Notes: a model not told the origin generated them from the sequence alone. A DNA stretch of 64,000 nt from Oxynema aestuarii AP17 (GCF_012295525.1 NZ_CP051167.1:4819501-4883500), one strand, 5' to 3'; counted from the first letter of the stretch, positions 35,742-45,206 are shown. Numbers and translations: made by a program.

Positions 35742-35954
35742 TTAGGTAAAATAGCCATGATTAGCACTAATATGCCAAACCATTTTAATCTAGAGAAGGA
35801 CTTGGTTGAGCCACCGGTTCAGGACATGCTCGTATATGCCAAAGATCTTTCGCTTTGAGCAAGCAGGATTGAGGATGAGGCGAGTTCCCCGAAAAGGACC
35901 AGATAAGATGTTTAAGGGTACGGGTTTTTTACTCAGATAAGGGAAGGGATTCAT
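35742..35954 (-). pseudogene. Decayed methyltransferase gene, N-terminal remnant
   Basis: From an ATG at 35954 the minus strand reads 54 codons (MNPFPYLSKKPVP; GPFRGTRLILNP; SKRKIFGIYEHVLNRW) to a TAG at 35792-35790. The same frame continues with IKMVWHISANHGYFT to a TAA at 35744-35742. The last piece is a worn motif I (expected form VWDVGANHGYFTYG). So this is the front end of a SAM-dependent methyltransferase with two stops and no remaining catalytic domain. Confidence 0.65.
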
Positions 35955-35964
35955 AGCTTAGTTC

Positions 35965-36137
35965 TCAAAGTAGTAATGGTTGGTAGTTTATCGTATAGTG
36001 CAAGTCGTGCGATCGCTTCTTACTAAATCGGACTAGATTTCCAGCGACAATAGTGTACATTTCTATATTTTTTATAACCACAGAACTTATGCAACTATCG
36101 CACTTTTGTTAATCGTGACTCCTGGTAGCACGATTGA
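35965..36137 (-). pseudogene. Frameshifted C-terminal remnant of a hexapeptide acetyltransferase
   Basis: On the minus strand 36137 onward reads IVLPGVTINKSAIVA, then, after a shift of frame, ISSVVIKNIEMYTIVAG and SKKRSHDLHYTINYQPLLL to a TGA at 35967-35965. The intact gene at 37146-37685 has [32 protein letters not shown], and [15 protein letters not shown] at its end. The two share 18 identical bases (CTACCAGGAGTCACGATT). The remnant is therefore a decayed paralogue whose front part is gone, cut off at the edge of the sulfotransferase gene at 36156. Confidence 0.85.
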
Positions 36138-36155
36138 AATTGCAAATTGGGAGAT

Positions 36156-36977
36156 TCACCAATCATACCCATCGGCATACCCATACTTGATAATTGCTTC
36201 TCCTGCAACCTCTTTGAATGCACGTTTGTGTTCCTCTAAAAAATGATTTTTCCAGTCACCAATTTGCCCTTTGCGAAATGTATTAGCCTTCTTGAAGAAA
36301 GCCTTACTTGCTATCTCATGAATTTGATTGTTTGAAAGCTCAATACCCAAGTGAGAGATGATTGCGCGGACTGTCTCCACCTGCTTTTCATCGTTACCGC
36401 CGCCAGCACTTCCAACTAAATCCTCAAAACGAACGGTGAGGCAGGTTGATTCATCTAACCAGGGTGCATAGGCTATGGCATGCTCACCTATAGATTTCCA
36501 TCGGTTTCCATCTGGAGCTAGGTTCTTATCTACTCCAACAATGGTAGCCATGAGTCGCTCAGCATCCGAAGTTAACGAATTGAAGTAGGGAGATAAAGGA
36601 TGACTCCGCAGCATATGGGTAATGTAATAGCTGTAGGAAACAGCGATATCTCTTGGATCGCGGATGATAAATAAGGTACGGATGTTGTGAGTATCTAAAA
36701 TTTCAACCAGTTCCGGATGCCAGTATAAGTGTGCAGTACTATATTGACCATTGCGAATTCTGCCTAGATCCTGGTAAGGTATCTGCGATTCGGAAACAGC
36801 AATGTGATAGCTCCAACGAGGAACAATCAGGGGCAATAAATCTAAAACTCGGGTGAGTAGGTGAGTCCCCGACTTAAAAAAACTGTTAGCCAGAACTCTT
36901 GCTCCGAGACTAGTTGCTTTGAACTCAGAGACATTGAGAGGAAGTGGAAACTTTGCCAAATTAGATCGAATTCCCAT
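36156..36977 (-). CDS. Sulfotransferase domain protein
   Basis: A 273-residue sulfotransferase. The 5'-phosphosulfate loop is ANSFFKSGTHLLTRVLDLLP (about 31-50). The 3'-phosphate loop is LFIIRDPRDIAVSYSYYI (about 101-118). The C-terminal KGQIGDWKNHFLEEHKRAF (about 237-255) is the conserved end motif of the cytosolic sulfotransferase-type family. It uses PAPS to sulfate a hydroxyl group. All expected motifs are present. It is flanked by the acetyltransferase remnant and, 168 bases upstream, by the intact acetyltransferase. Confidence 0.92.
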   Translation of the reverse strand: MGIRSNLAKFPLPLNVSEFKATSLGARVLANSFFKSGTHLLTRVLDLLPLIVPRWSYHIAVSESQIPYQDLGRIRNGQYSTAHLYWHPELVEILDTHNIRTLFIIRDPRDIAVSYSYYITHMLRSHPLSPYFNSLTSDAERLMATIVGVDKNLAPDGNRWKSIGEHAIAYAPWLDESTCLTVRFEDLVGSAGGGNDEKQVETVRAIISHLGIELSNNQIHEIASKAFFKKANTFRKGQIGDWKNHFLEEHKRAFKEVAGEAIIKYGYADGYDW

Positions 36978-37145
36978 TGACTTTGTCCTACAAAAAATTG
37001 CTCTGTATTACAGGGTAAAACTTTGATTCTGATTGTTTTGGAAGCATTAATAGGAAAAGACTTAATTTAATGGTAGCTCTTCCTGATCCCCAACAATTAT
37101 AAATGCATATGTACGGAATAATTTAGCTTTTACTGGAATGATTAT

Positions 37146-37685
37146 TCATAATAAAAAAGGGGAATAATTTAGGGTGTAAATTAGTTTTGAATTTCGCCTG
37201 CCAATCACTTTTGCAGGCACTCCCGCCACGATGCTGTAAGGTTCTACATCTTTCGTGACTACAGAACCTGCACCCACTACCGCACCCTCACCAATCGTGA
37301 CTCCTGGTAGTACAACCGCTCGGTAAGCAATCCAAACGCGATCGCCAATAATTACATCTCCACCTTTATCACTAAATTCCGGTGACTGGGGATCGTGTCC
37401 CAGTGTTAAAATTGTCGCTTCTGGACCAATGGAGACATCAGAACCTGTGCGAATCTCGTAATGGCGACCATCAAACAAACAACCGAAATTAATTACATTG
37501 CGATCGCCTAGATGCACTTTTCTCCCATTCAGAAATCGACATCCCATTTGCACAGATGTTCCCGCACCCACTTCTGGCAAGTACGCTTTGAGATAGGCCA
37601 TGCGGATTTTGCGCAATGGGAAGTTTCCAATCAGGTGATTGTAGATATAACTCAGAATACTGCCAGCAACGATCCTAAAACTCAT
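37146..37685 (-). CDS. Acyltransferase of the hexapeptide-repeat (WbbJ/LbetaH) family
   Basis: A 179-residue left-handed beta-helix acyltransferase with turns from about 40 to 160: [66 protein letters not shown], and the end motif [14 protein letters not shown]. The His in LTLGHDPQS is the family's catalytic type. It O- or N-acetylates a sugar precursor. A decayed relative lies at 35965-36137, two genes downstream. The start at 37685 gives a normal N-terminal helix; the methyltransferase gene ends 24 bases upstream. Confidence 0.9.
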   Translation of the reverse strand: MSFRIVAGSILSYIYNHLIGNFPLRKIRMAYLKAYLPEVGAGTSVQMGCRFLNGRKVHLGDRNVINFGCLFDGRHYEIRTGSDVSIGPEATILTLGHDPQSPEFSDKGGDVIIGDRVWIAYRAVVLPGVTIGEGAVVGAGSVVTKDVEPYSIVAGVPAKVIGRRNSKLIYTLNYSPFLL

Positions 37686-37709
37686 ATTTTTAGAGTATTT
37701 AATAGACCT

Positions 37710-38465
37710 TTAAAAATTCTCAAAATAGTTCCAAGAACATTCTGTATCAGAAGTTTTTTGCAAAACTAGTAAATTACAAAAATTATTAGGCCAATCATAC
37801 CAATAGGGCTTACCCTTGATGAAGGCTGCTGCCATATATTTTGCTTTGCGATATAGACTAGGCTGTAATTCTGGAGTCATAATCAATTGATATTTATCTT
37901 TATATTGTTTGTTTATAAACTTATATATTTTCTTCACAGAAGGCAATAAAAAATCGTGGAAAACCAAGAATCCACCTACTTTAATTATTTGATCCGCATA
38001 GAAAAAATCGATAAATTTATAGCCAAAAGTATACATTCCATCAATAAAAGCAAAGTCAAATTTTTCATTTTTGCTCAATAGTTTTGGAGCTTCTAGGTGT
38101 GTTGGTCCTTCCAACAAAGTAAATCGGGACAATAAGTCATATTCTTGCAAAACCGTTAACGCCACACCTTGATGATCTGTAAATTGGCAAGGGTCAATTC
38201 CATAGTGATGACCATTATTTGATGCGATCTCTTGTGTAATAGCCAAGGTGCTAATGCCATTGGCAACTCGAGTCTCAAAACTCCTTTGGCAATTATGCTT
38301 CAAAATAATTTCGGCTAAAGTCCGAGCTTCCATTCTACTGACGGCACCAAGAATATCGCGTCTATTTTTGCCAACTTCTCCAACCTATCCACGGTCAATT
38401 ACAGTATCCGTAAAGAGTTCAAATTTTTTAGAAAACTGAGTATCCAAGACTTGATTAAACATCAT
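37710..38465 (-). pseudogene. Methyltransferase gene interrupted by an in-frame TAG
   Basis: From the ATG at 38465 (AGAGAG upstream, a fair ribosome site) the frame reads 26 residues (MMFNQVLDTQFSKKFELF and on) to a TAG at 38387-38385, then continues in the same frame as VGEVGKNRRDILGAVSRMEA into a Methyltransf_24-type domain (ETRVANGISTLAI, HYGIDPCQ, FDFAFIDGMYTF, GGFLVFHDFLL). A shorter 207-residue protein could start at the ATG at 38333, but it would lack the N-terminal helix, and motif I carries Arg where Gly is usual. Either a recent pseudogene or a gene with a moved start. Confidence 0.65.
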
Positions 38466-38491
38466 TGTAACTCTCTTTAAGTGATGATTGT

Positions 38492-39634
38492 TCAAATTCC
38501 TGCTAAACAATGGCTTACCAACTTTGCATTCAGTGCCCAGGAGTTTTCCTCAAAATACCTCTCCCATTGAGGACTGGGGAGATTTTCTGACCACCTTCTA
38601 ATTCCATTCACAATAGAATCTAGATCATCCGGTTCAACCCAAATTCCAAGTTCATACTTTTGGACAACAGAGCGCAGAGAGCTTTCACCAGCTGAGGCAA
38701 GGCAAGGTTTACGGTAACCAGCTGCTGTATTCAAAACACCGCTGGCAGAGTGAAACGTTTTGCTGTAGGTTATGAGTGTAATATCGGCAGCTTCAAACAA
38801 ATTGGCAATTTCTGTATCTGGAATAAATCGAACTTCCCACCGACAGCGATCTGCAACGCCTAAAGTTTTGGCTAAATTCTGATAAAAAGCGGCTGGTTTC
38901 TGACCTAATGATTGTTCTTTTCCTGCAACAATCAGGTATAAATCCTGAAAGTTAACCATGGCTTGAATGACAAGGTCAAGATTCTTATTATCGCGAATAT
39001 GTCCAAACGCAAGCATTACTTTAGCATCAAGGGGCAGATTAAGCTGGATTCGCATTTCTTCCCTTGATTTACTAGCACTAGGAAACTGATGCGTTCCATG
39101 GGGAATCACTGTAGTTCGGAGTTGAGGTATAGGTTGCACAGTATCCAGTTCGATAGCTTCATGGACAAAGGCTTCGCGTAAGAAGGAATAAGCACACGCG
39201 ATTGACCAGCGATGCCACCAGCAAGGGCCAACTACAAAATTGCGAACCGGGTCATGCACGATTGCACCAAAGACCACCTCTTTCTTGGCAAGCTGCCTCA
39301 AGCGACCAGACCACAGAGGTGCTAGATACTCCACATAACTGAGTAAAACGTGCTGAAAATTCTTTTCCTCAACAAAATTTGCCAATTTAGCATAATTTGC
39401 CAGTGTAATAGAGATATAATGTGCTGCTTTGAATAGTTTATTCGGTAATGGCTTATCCGGCTTTATGTCTTCCAGAATTGGCACAATCTGATACTTTTTT
39501 GTCCTGTCAGTTGGATATTTTGGAGTGCAAAGAAAAGTAACATTTATTCCGAGTTCTGCCAAGGCATTCGCCTGTTCGTGGGCATAATCGGCAATCCCAC
39601 CATAACTAGCTGGTGAATAGTAGAGAAGTTTCAT
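38492..39634 (-). CDS. Glycosyltransferase, GT-B fold (GT4-like)
   Basis: A 380-residue glycosyltransferase. The N-terminus MKLLYYSPASYGGIADYAHE is typical, with the acceptor loop GGIADYA. The second domain has KVMLAFGHIRDNKNLDLVIQ, LYLIVAGKEQSLGQK, FIPDTEIANLFEAADITLIT and FHSASGVLNTAAGYRKPCLA. The E-x7-E motif is replaced by S-x-S-G-V-L-N, as in a subgroup of cyanobacterial enzymes. It lies 10 bases after the GT2 gene at 39645, and the methyltransferase pseudogene follows 26 bases on. Confidence 0.88.
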   Translation of the reverse strand: MKLLYYSPASYGGIADYAHEQANALAELGINVTFLCTPKYPTDRTKKYQIVPILEDIKPDKPLPNKLFKAAHYISITLANYAKLANFVEEKNFQHVLLSYVEYLAPLWSGRLRQLAKKEVVFGAIVHDPVRNFVVGPCWWHRWSIACAYSFLREAFVHEAIELDTVQPIPQLRTTVIPHGTHQFPSASKSREEMRIQLNLPLDAKVMLAFGHIRDNKNLDLVIQAMVNFQDLYLIVAGKEQSLGQKPAAFYQNLAKTLGVADRCRWEVRFIPDTEIANLFEAADITLITYSKTFHSASGVLNTAAGYRKPCLASAGESSLRSVVQKYELGIWVEPDDLDSIVNGIRRWSENLPSPQWERYFEENSWALNAKLVSHCLAGI

Positions 39635-39644
39635 GTGTTATTCA

Positions 39645-40685
39645 TCAACCTATCTGGATTTTTAAGCTACGCAGCCGTTTTCGGCATTCCCGGCAGTGCC
39701 TAAATCCGTACAAAAATCTCTCCCAATACCCAACTATGCTCCAAAACTTAATCAAGTATTCAAGCACTAAAATCTGGAACCATCCATCTGAATAACCGCA
39801 GGAGTTCAAGCGCTTAATAGCTGGAAATAATCGAATGACTCGTAAACCTGCACTGATAAAAAATCCGCTCAGAAACAGTAAACCTATCCAAATCGGTGAG
39901 GCAAAAAGTAGCCAGACTAAACCAGTAAGCAGGAGTAAAAGTTCTAGGAATAGCCTTCCCCCCACTAGAAGTCCGTGCTTTAACCAAATTCCTGCCTCAG
40001 CAGCACCGCGAAAGTTGCGGCGGGCTTCTTTGCAAAGAGCTTTCAGAGTCACAGGACGCTCCCAATAACAACGAGGGATGGGAGTACAACCAACACGGTC
40101 AGTGATCTGATGTAGTAGCAGGGCGAATACCATGTCATCGCCTGCTAACGTTAAATCTTCTGGATACCCACCAATTTTTTCCCACAAGGATTTGCGATAG
40201 GCGATCGCTCGTGAGGAAGCGTGAGACTTTGGATTAGCAATTAATTTCGGGCCATCGTGCAAGGCATACTCAACCTTTGCCCAATCACTCTTCAAGTCTT
40301 CCCAACGAACTTGCCAACTCCCCATCACGGCTTTCAGTTGCCTATCCTCTAACAGAGGTCTGGCTAGTTCTTCCAACCACTGGGGTTCCCAATAGCAACC
40401 GATGTCTGTAGAAACAATAATGTCGTGTTTGGCGTGGGCGATCGCTAAATTACGACCCCGTGCTACATTACAGCCCACATCCTGAATAACCCGCAGTGAG
40501 TAAGGTTGATTCGGTTGGTAGTTCTGGAGAAACTCCCAAGAGCCATCTGTTGAACCACCATCGACAATGACAATTTCATCAGGCAGATGGGTCTGGGCTT
40601 CCATCTGAGTAAAGAAAGCCGCGCATCCTTGCCGATCGTTCAATACCGTAGTAACTAGGGAAACCGTCAGTTTAGCTGGCGACAT
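39645..40685 (-). CDS. Glycosyltransferase, GT2 family, membrane-linked
   Basis: A 346-residue inverting GT-A enzyme. The ATG at 40685 (MSPAKLTVSLVTTVLNDRQG) is preferred over a GTG at 40697. Nucleotide-sugar motifs are DEIVIVDGGSTDGSWEFL and the metal-binding-type DIG in IIVSTDIGCYWEP; GDDMVFALLL follows at about 180. Two hydrophobic segments near 245-280 suggest membrane attachment, and the tail is basic. Its start overlaps the end of the 40667 gene. Donor unknown. Confidence 0.9.
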   Translation of the reverse strand: MSPAKLTVSLVTTVLNDRQGCAAFFTQMEAQTHLPDEIVIVDGGSTDGSWEFLQNYQPNQPYSLRVIQDVGCNVARGRNLAIAHAKHDIIVSTDIGCYWEPQWLEELARPLLEDRQLKAVMGSWQVRWEDLKSDWAKVEYALHDGPKLIANPKSHASSRAIAYRKSLWEKIGGYPEDLTLAGDDMVFALLLHQITDRVGCTPIPRCYWERPVTLKALCKEARRNFRGAAEAGIWLKHGLLVGGRLFLELLLLLTGLVWLLFASPIWIGLLFLSGFFISAGLRVIRLFPAIKRLNSCGYSDGWFQILVLEYLIKFWSIVGYWERFLYGFRHCRECRKRLRSLKIQIG

Positions 40686-41818
40686 ACTTCTACCCACAGC
40701 CTCATATTTTGAGCGACTTTTTTGAAATAATCTCTCAGGGAATCATCCCAGAGAAATCCCTGCTGCTTGACTGACCATGCTTCAAGTCGTTCGGCAAATT
40801 CGACAGTTGCCTCACTATAGGTTTTAGCGGGAGATAATGGCGTTTCCAGGAGAGGCAACATATCGTCAATGACGACCATACCTGCCAATTCGTTCCAGAG
40901 GTCTTTGTAGAGATTGTGAGGAGAACGGCGATGCTCAACCACAGGGGAACCCACTTTAATTCGATGCCCCACGGCTTGGGCACACTTTTGCACAAAGAAA
41001 CCGCTGAAGATGTCGCCAAAACGATCCAGTTTCATACCCCCAACTGGATGCCCCATTTTGACGTAGTAATAAGCGGGTATGGCATCTCGAATCAGCCCCG
41101 TGTTTTGGGTATTAATTGGCATCAAAGTGCTGGAAGCTAAGAGGTAATCGGTGGTAAAGTTTTCCTTGGCAGCACAGCGAGTGACCAAGCGAGTGGCAGC
41201 ATCAACATCTGGATCGCCCGACCAAAGTCCCGCATTGATGGCGACAAATCCCTCAGAAATTTCGGCATCGACTTGAGAACAGGCAGTGTGACGGCGCTGA
41301 TAAGGAAAGCCTCTAGCATAAACCGTTTCTCCACTCCCCAAAGAAGGACATTGAACCTCCATCATAGAACATAAGTTGAACCAGCTATTATATCCAACTG
41401 CTGTGAGGCGAGAAACTTCTTTACCGACTGTAGAATGCCCTTTTAAGAAAGGCCAATTTTTGTGAGGATAGTTATCGTCATCAATCGCAATAATCACATC
41501 ACAGCGATCGCGGTAAGCCATTAGAAAGCCTACATTGCGCCGATTATCAGACTTCCAAGGAATTTCGGCAGAAAGCTCGGGAAATGGTGCAAGGAAATCT
41601 TCCTGTTCTTCTTTGCCAAGATAAATCCACGGCAACCCCATTGCGCGGTAGCGCTCAACCCGCTCGCGGCAAGCTGGTGGAGTAGAAAGATCGCCGACAA
41701 CATAGAAGCGGACGCAATCTAAATGTCCACGGTCTTTAAAATGGGAATAGTATTCGTCGAGAAATGCCCCATCATAAATGCTTGTAACGACAATTCCGTA
41801 CACTCTATCTTGATTCAT
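40667..41818 (-). CDS. GT-A-type glycosyltransferase resembling RGP/STELLO-family proteins
   Basis: A 383-residue protein. It has an N-terminal nucleotide-binding-like region (YGIVVTSIYDGAFLDEYYSH), a D-rich motif CDVIIAIDDDNYPHKNWPF (about 106-124), and late motifs FVAINAGLWSGDPDVD and GGMKLDRFGDIFSGFFVQKC. The layout of the DDD motif and the R-x-G-D-I-x-S-G-F block recalls the reversibly glycosylated polypeptide / UDP-arabinose mutase (GT75) and STELLO proteins. The likely role is a nucleotide-sugar mutase or a glycosyltransferase; the resemblance is by motif only. Overlap with the GT2 gene downstream suggests coupled translation. Confidence 0.6.
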   Translation of the reverse strand: MNQDRVYGIVVTSIYDGAFLDEYYSHFKDRGHLDCVRFYVVGDLSTPPACRERVERYRAMGLPWIYLGKEEQEDFLAPFPELSAEIPWKSDNRRNVGFLMAYRDRCDVIIAIDDDNYPHKNWPFLKGHSTVGKEVSRLTAVGYNSWFNLCSMMEVQCPSLGSGETVYARGFPYQRRHTACSQVDAEISEGFVAINAGLWSGDPDVDAATRLVTRCAAKENFTTDYLLASSTLMPINTQNTGLIRDAIPAYYYVKMGHPVGGMKLDRFGDIFSGFFVQKCAQAVGHRIKVGSPVVEHRRSPHNLYKDLWNELAGMVVIDDMLPLLETPLSPAKTYSEATVEFAERLEAWSVKQQGFLWDDSLRDYFKKVAQNMRLWVEVCRQLN

Positions 41819-41834
41819 GGTTTGTTAAATTCCT

Positions 41835-42812
41835 TTAGCGTGAGGCAGATATATTTCCGAGACTAGAGTGAAGAGAGATAAGGCGTTGACTTAAACGAAG
41901 ACCAAGAATCCCTCGGAGACGCAAAGAGAGAGTATTGATACCGCCAAGCTTTGCACATTCGCTAAACCATTTCTCTGCACGAGCAAACGCTTCCCGTTCG
42001 GTAGAGAAGTCCCTTCTGCTGCGAGCGATACGAGCAGCAGAAAGAAAACAACGCATCAACATCTCACACTGTCTTGCAGAGGGTCGTTCGCCACGAGACT
42101 TAAGAAAATTGACATTGTAGGAAGTGACTGCCTTCATCCCCTCTAGCCATTTAGCTGGATTATGGTAGTCGTCGCGACAAAGGGGAGTTTGCTTTCGATA
42201 AAGAGCGCCACGATTATTAGAGAAGGCGACCGAACACTTAGTCAACAGACAAAACCAGAAGGCAGTATCTTCGCTAAGAAACGAATCAAGTTCTTCAGAC
42301 CAAAAATATTCTTCCGTTAAAGCGGAACGCCTAATCAGTGCGGCATGAACTGCCCAAGGAGCAAAGGCGATCGCCGAGTCTCGCAAAGCTTGCGGTGACT
42401 TGCCAAGACCTGAGGGATTTTTTAGAAAGCGTTGTGCGGGATTTTGTTCAGTAAATTCCTGCCAATAACCAACGATAATGTCTGCTTTCGGGTTTTGTCG
42501 AGCCACTTTAATTTGTTGTTCTAAATGATCGGGTTCGAGTAAATCATCAGCATCCAAGAATTGAATCCATTCACCCTGGCTATTAATTAATCCGTAATTA
42601 CGGGCTGTTCCTGGTCCGCGCTTAGGGGAATGCAAGAGACGAATGCGCGAATCCTGAATTTGCTGAGCTTTTTCCCAGCTGCCGTCTGTAGAGCCATTAT
42701 CCACTACTAGCATTTCCCAGTCCGAGTAGGTCTGGGAAAGTATCGACTGAATCGTGTCTGCAATATATGCAGCCTTGTTATAAAGCGGAGTAATGACAGA
42801 AACTGTTGGCAT
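41835..42812 (-). CDS. Glycosyltransferase, GT2 family
   Basis: A 325-residue GT-A enzyme. It starts with SVITPLYNKAAYIADTIQSI, then MLVVDNGSTDGSWEKAQQI and the DxD-type QFLDADDLLEPDHLEQQI (about 92-108). The acceptor half contains SEELDSFLSEDTAFWFCLL with the conserved ED. It has no membrane segment, unlike the GT2 at 39645. It adds a sugar from a nucleotide donor to the growing chain in the cytoplasm. Its stop is 16 bases before the start of the RGP-like gene. Confidence 0.92.
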   Translation of the reverse strand: MPTVSVITPLYNKAAYIADTIQSILSQTYSDWEMLVVDNGSTDGSWEKAQQIQDSRIRLLHSPKRGPGTARNYGLINSQGEWIQFLDADDLLEPDHLEQQIKVARQNPKADIIVGYWQEFTEQNPAQRFLKNPSGLGKSPQALRDSAIAFAPWAVHAALIRRSALTEEYFWSEELDSFLSEDTAFWFCLLTKCSVAFSNNRGALYRKQTPLCRDDYHNPAKWLEGMKAVTSYNVNFLKSRGERPSARQCEMLMRCFLSAARIARSRRDFSTEREAFARAEKWFSECAKLGGINTLSLRLRGILGLRLSQRLISLHSSLGNISASR

Positions 42813-42830
42813 GAGAGAATTCCATCATAG

Positions 42831-43790
42831 CTACTTTTTGCGGAGCCACAGACTGCCACAATGGTGATAGGGGTCTTTCCACTTGCTTACTCCAGGCCAA
42901 ATTTTAGCGGCTTCCTCCGGATAGTCTACCGACAGCAAATGATTGGCTAAGACGACCTCGAAGCTGTGATTGTAGGCCAGAAACGCCTCCAGCATATATT
43001 GCTCATTCCATGCCCTACGCTCCTCAATGAGCCATTTCGCTGGATAGTCGTAGGGGGAAAATATGTCATGAAAGTGAATCCAAACGCCACTAGGTATAGC
43101 TGGCAAAATTTCCAGAATTTCGCGACATACATCACTGCCAAATTTGACGGTGTGGGTCGAATCAATGAAAAGAATGTCACCAGCACCTAACTGTGCGAAA
43201 AAACTCAAATCAATATCTTCAACTTTTTCAGAGATTAGTTCCACATCAAGGTTTGGTTCTGTTAACCTTGGCTGAGGATAGGGTTCGATACAGATAATTT
43301 TGCCAGCTTTTCCTTCTTGCTGATTCATGGCGATCGCCAAAGCAGCGATCTGAGTCGAATATCCACAGCCGACTTCTATTACCTTCGATGGTTTTAGTTC
43401 TCTAAGAATCGAGTAGTAAACGGCAGCATCTAATTCAAAAAAAACTTCATTCAAAAAATCGAACTGTAAACTTTTAAATTTTTTCTCAGTTATTTGTTTG
43501 ATTTCTCCGCTATAAGCAATCAATCTTTTAGCTAGATCTATTTGATATTCTATATTCCAATCTATACAAGTTAATAATCGTTTTTGAATAACATGTTTGC
43601 GAGTGATAACAGAAAAGTCAGGCAATGGTTCGTAATAGTGGAATTGACGAATGTAGTAACCCCACTTGTCTCCTAGTGTTGGGTTACTATGTAGTAACCA
43701 AAGAACTCTCTTCGCTAAGCGCACCGGCAATTTATTAAAAGTAGCTAGCAAGAATTGATCTATAGAAATACTAATTGTTTTAGGTAACAT
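42831..43790 (-). CDS. Class I SAM-dependent methyltransferase (Methyltransf_24-like)
   Basis: A 319-residue protein. The ATG at 43790 (MLPKTISISIDQFLLATFNK) is preferred over a GTG at 43808; neither has a clear ribosome site. Motif I is SKVIEVGCGYSTQIAALAI, followed by KIICIEPYPQPRL, then DILFIDSTHTVKFGSDVCRE (about 205-225) and VWIHFHDIFSPYDYP. The long N-terminal 120 residues (with YYIRQFHYYEPLPDF) are usual for this cyanobacterial group. It overlaps the upstream glycosyltransferase by 11 bases. It probably methylates a sugar. Confidence 0.85.
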   Translation of the reverse strand: MLPKTISISIDQFLLATFNKLPVRLAKRVLWLLHSNPTLGDKWGYYIRQFHYYEPLPDFSVITRKHVIQKRLLTCIDWNIEYQIDLAKRLIAYSGEIKQITEKKFKSLQFDFLNEVFFELDAAVYYSILRELKPSKVIEVGCGYSTQIAALAIAMNQQEGKAGKIICIEPYPQPRLTEPNLDVELISEKVEDIDLSFFAQLGAGDILFIDSTHTVKFGSDVCREILEILPAIPSGVWIHFHDIFSPYDYPAKWLIEERRAWNEQYMLEAFLAYNHSFEVVLANHLLSVDYPEEAAKIWPGVSKWKDPYHHCGSLWLRKK

Positions 43791-44988
43791 TTTTGAATAA
43801 TTTAACACAGAAATAAGTTGTCTTCTCTAATTTTTGATTAGCTAATTGATAAAGGCTCTCAACAAAATGCCGTTGAATCTTTTCAGGGTTGAACATGCCT
43901 TGTGCCATTTCTAAAGCTTTATTTCCAAGACGCTTCTGCTCCTCGGGTTGATTTGCGAGTTCTTTGACCGCTTTCTTTAAGTCCTGTAGCAAGGGTGAAG
44001 TTACCACCAACACCGCTTGGTGCTTGCACCCCCAACGGACAGCGGAACAGTATTCTGGTCCCCAAATAATGATTGGTTTCTGAAACTTGCAGTACTCTAC
44101 CAACTTTGAAGGAAAGCTTGTCTCTGCCCATCGGCGGTTGGATCCATCAAAAGGGATCGCAACCAGTAAAGCACTTGCAGCATTGAACTCTTGCCTGAGC
44201 CTGTCCCTTGAAATAAATCCACCATAAATGCCTTGCTCCTTGAGCGGTTGTAAAAAGGCATCTGACCAATCAGGCTGGGGGCCAAATAACTTCAACTGCA
44301 ATCCTGTAACGCCTTGTAAAGAAGTACATAAGGCTTGAATTGTTTGTCCAGAGATGCCAGAAAGCCTTCCAGCATACACTAGCTTGAACTGTTTTCCAGT
44401 TGATAGTGTATGTGTTTCTGCTGCTGCAACTAATTGATCGGGAATGGGGTAAAGCAATTGTGCATTCGGGTGCGTTCCCAGCAACTGTCGCATTTCTTCA
44501 CTCACACAGAAGGCAAGTTGGCTCTGCCGGTAGAGCTGCTTAAAGCGGTTTTCAAGAATTCTCCTTGCCCAAGAATGAACATAAGCGAGGTCAGGCCACC
44601 AATCGTGAAAGATACTCACCAAGGGGATATTAAACTCTCGCGCCATCCGCTGAGCTGCTATCCAGTATGTACCTTCAGCTACAGTCAAAATCAAATCAGG
44701 TTTATGCTTGGCGATCGATTTCCGCAGTTTATCGTAATTGAAAAATGGATGTAAGCACTGATGTACATCATTAACAAAACGTGAAAATCTAGTTTTTTGA
44801 AGCCGGATTATGAATCGATTGACTTGAATATCTAAAGGATCTTCATCCGAGGAAAAAGCATACTTGTCTGTGGCGATTATCAGATTTAATTCAGGAACTT
44901 GCGACAAATGGCGATAAAGGATTAGTTCGCCAGCAGTTGTATTTTGAGGAATTGCAGAAGAAATTAGCATAATCTTCAAATTACTCAC
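43780..44988 (-). CDS. Glycosyltransferase, GT4-like
   Basis: A 402-residue GT-B enzyme. It starts with IMLISSAIPQNTTAGELILY, and the second domain has KLVYAGRLSGISGQTIQALC, LQLKLFGPQPDW and SFPSKLVEYCKFQKPIIIW with the acidic residue of a K-L-x-E-Y type motif. The GTG at 44988 is used here, but a TTG at 44979 with AAGG 8 bases before it would give MKIMLISS and fits family starts equally well. It is the first gene of the block that ends at about 31 kb, after a 218-base gap. Confidence 0.88.
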   Translation of the reverse strand: MSNLKIMLISSAIPQNTTAGELILYRHLSQVPELNLIIATDKYAFSSDEDPLDIQVNRFIIRLQKTRFSRFVNDVHQCLHPFFNYDKLRKSIAKHKPDLILTVAEGTYWIAAQRMAREFNIPLVSIFHDWWPDLAYVHSWARRILENRFKQLYRQSQLAFCVSEEMRQLLGTHPNAQLLYPIPDQLVAAAETHTLSTGKQFKLVYAGRLSGISGQTIQALCTSLQGVTGLQLKLFGPQPDWSDAFLQPLKEQGIYGGFISRDRLRQEFNAASALLVAIPFDGSNRRWAETSFPSKLVEYCKFQKPIIIWGPEYCSAVRWGCKHQAVLVVTSPLLQDLKKAVKELANQPEEQKRLGNKALEMAQGMFNPEKIQRHFVESLYQLANQKLEKTTYFCVKLFKNVT

Positions 44989-45206
44989 CTTCCTTCCAAG
45001 GCTTCAATATGTTTCATGCCTAACAAAAATTAGAGGAGTGTACTACTAGGTTTAATAACCTGTGTTTTTTAGAATAGTTGGTTTCATTAATATCTATTCC
45101 CTTTGCTCAGCTAACTTTGATCGGCTCAAGATTAGCGTACCACTTCAGCAATCCAACCATTCATTTGTGGTGCAGCTAATCACAAGCTTAGCAAAGGCTG
45201 ACAAGG

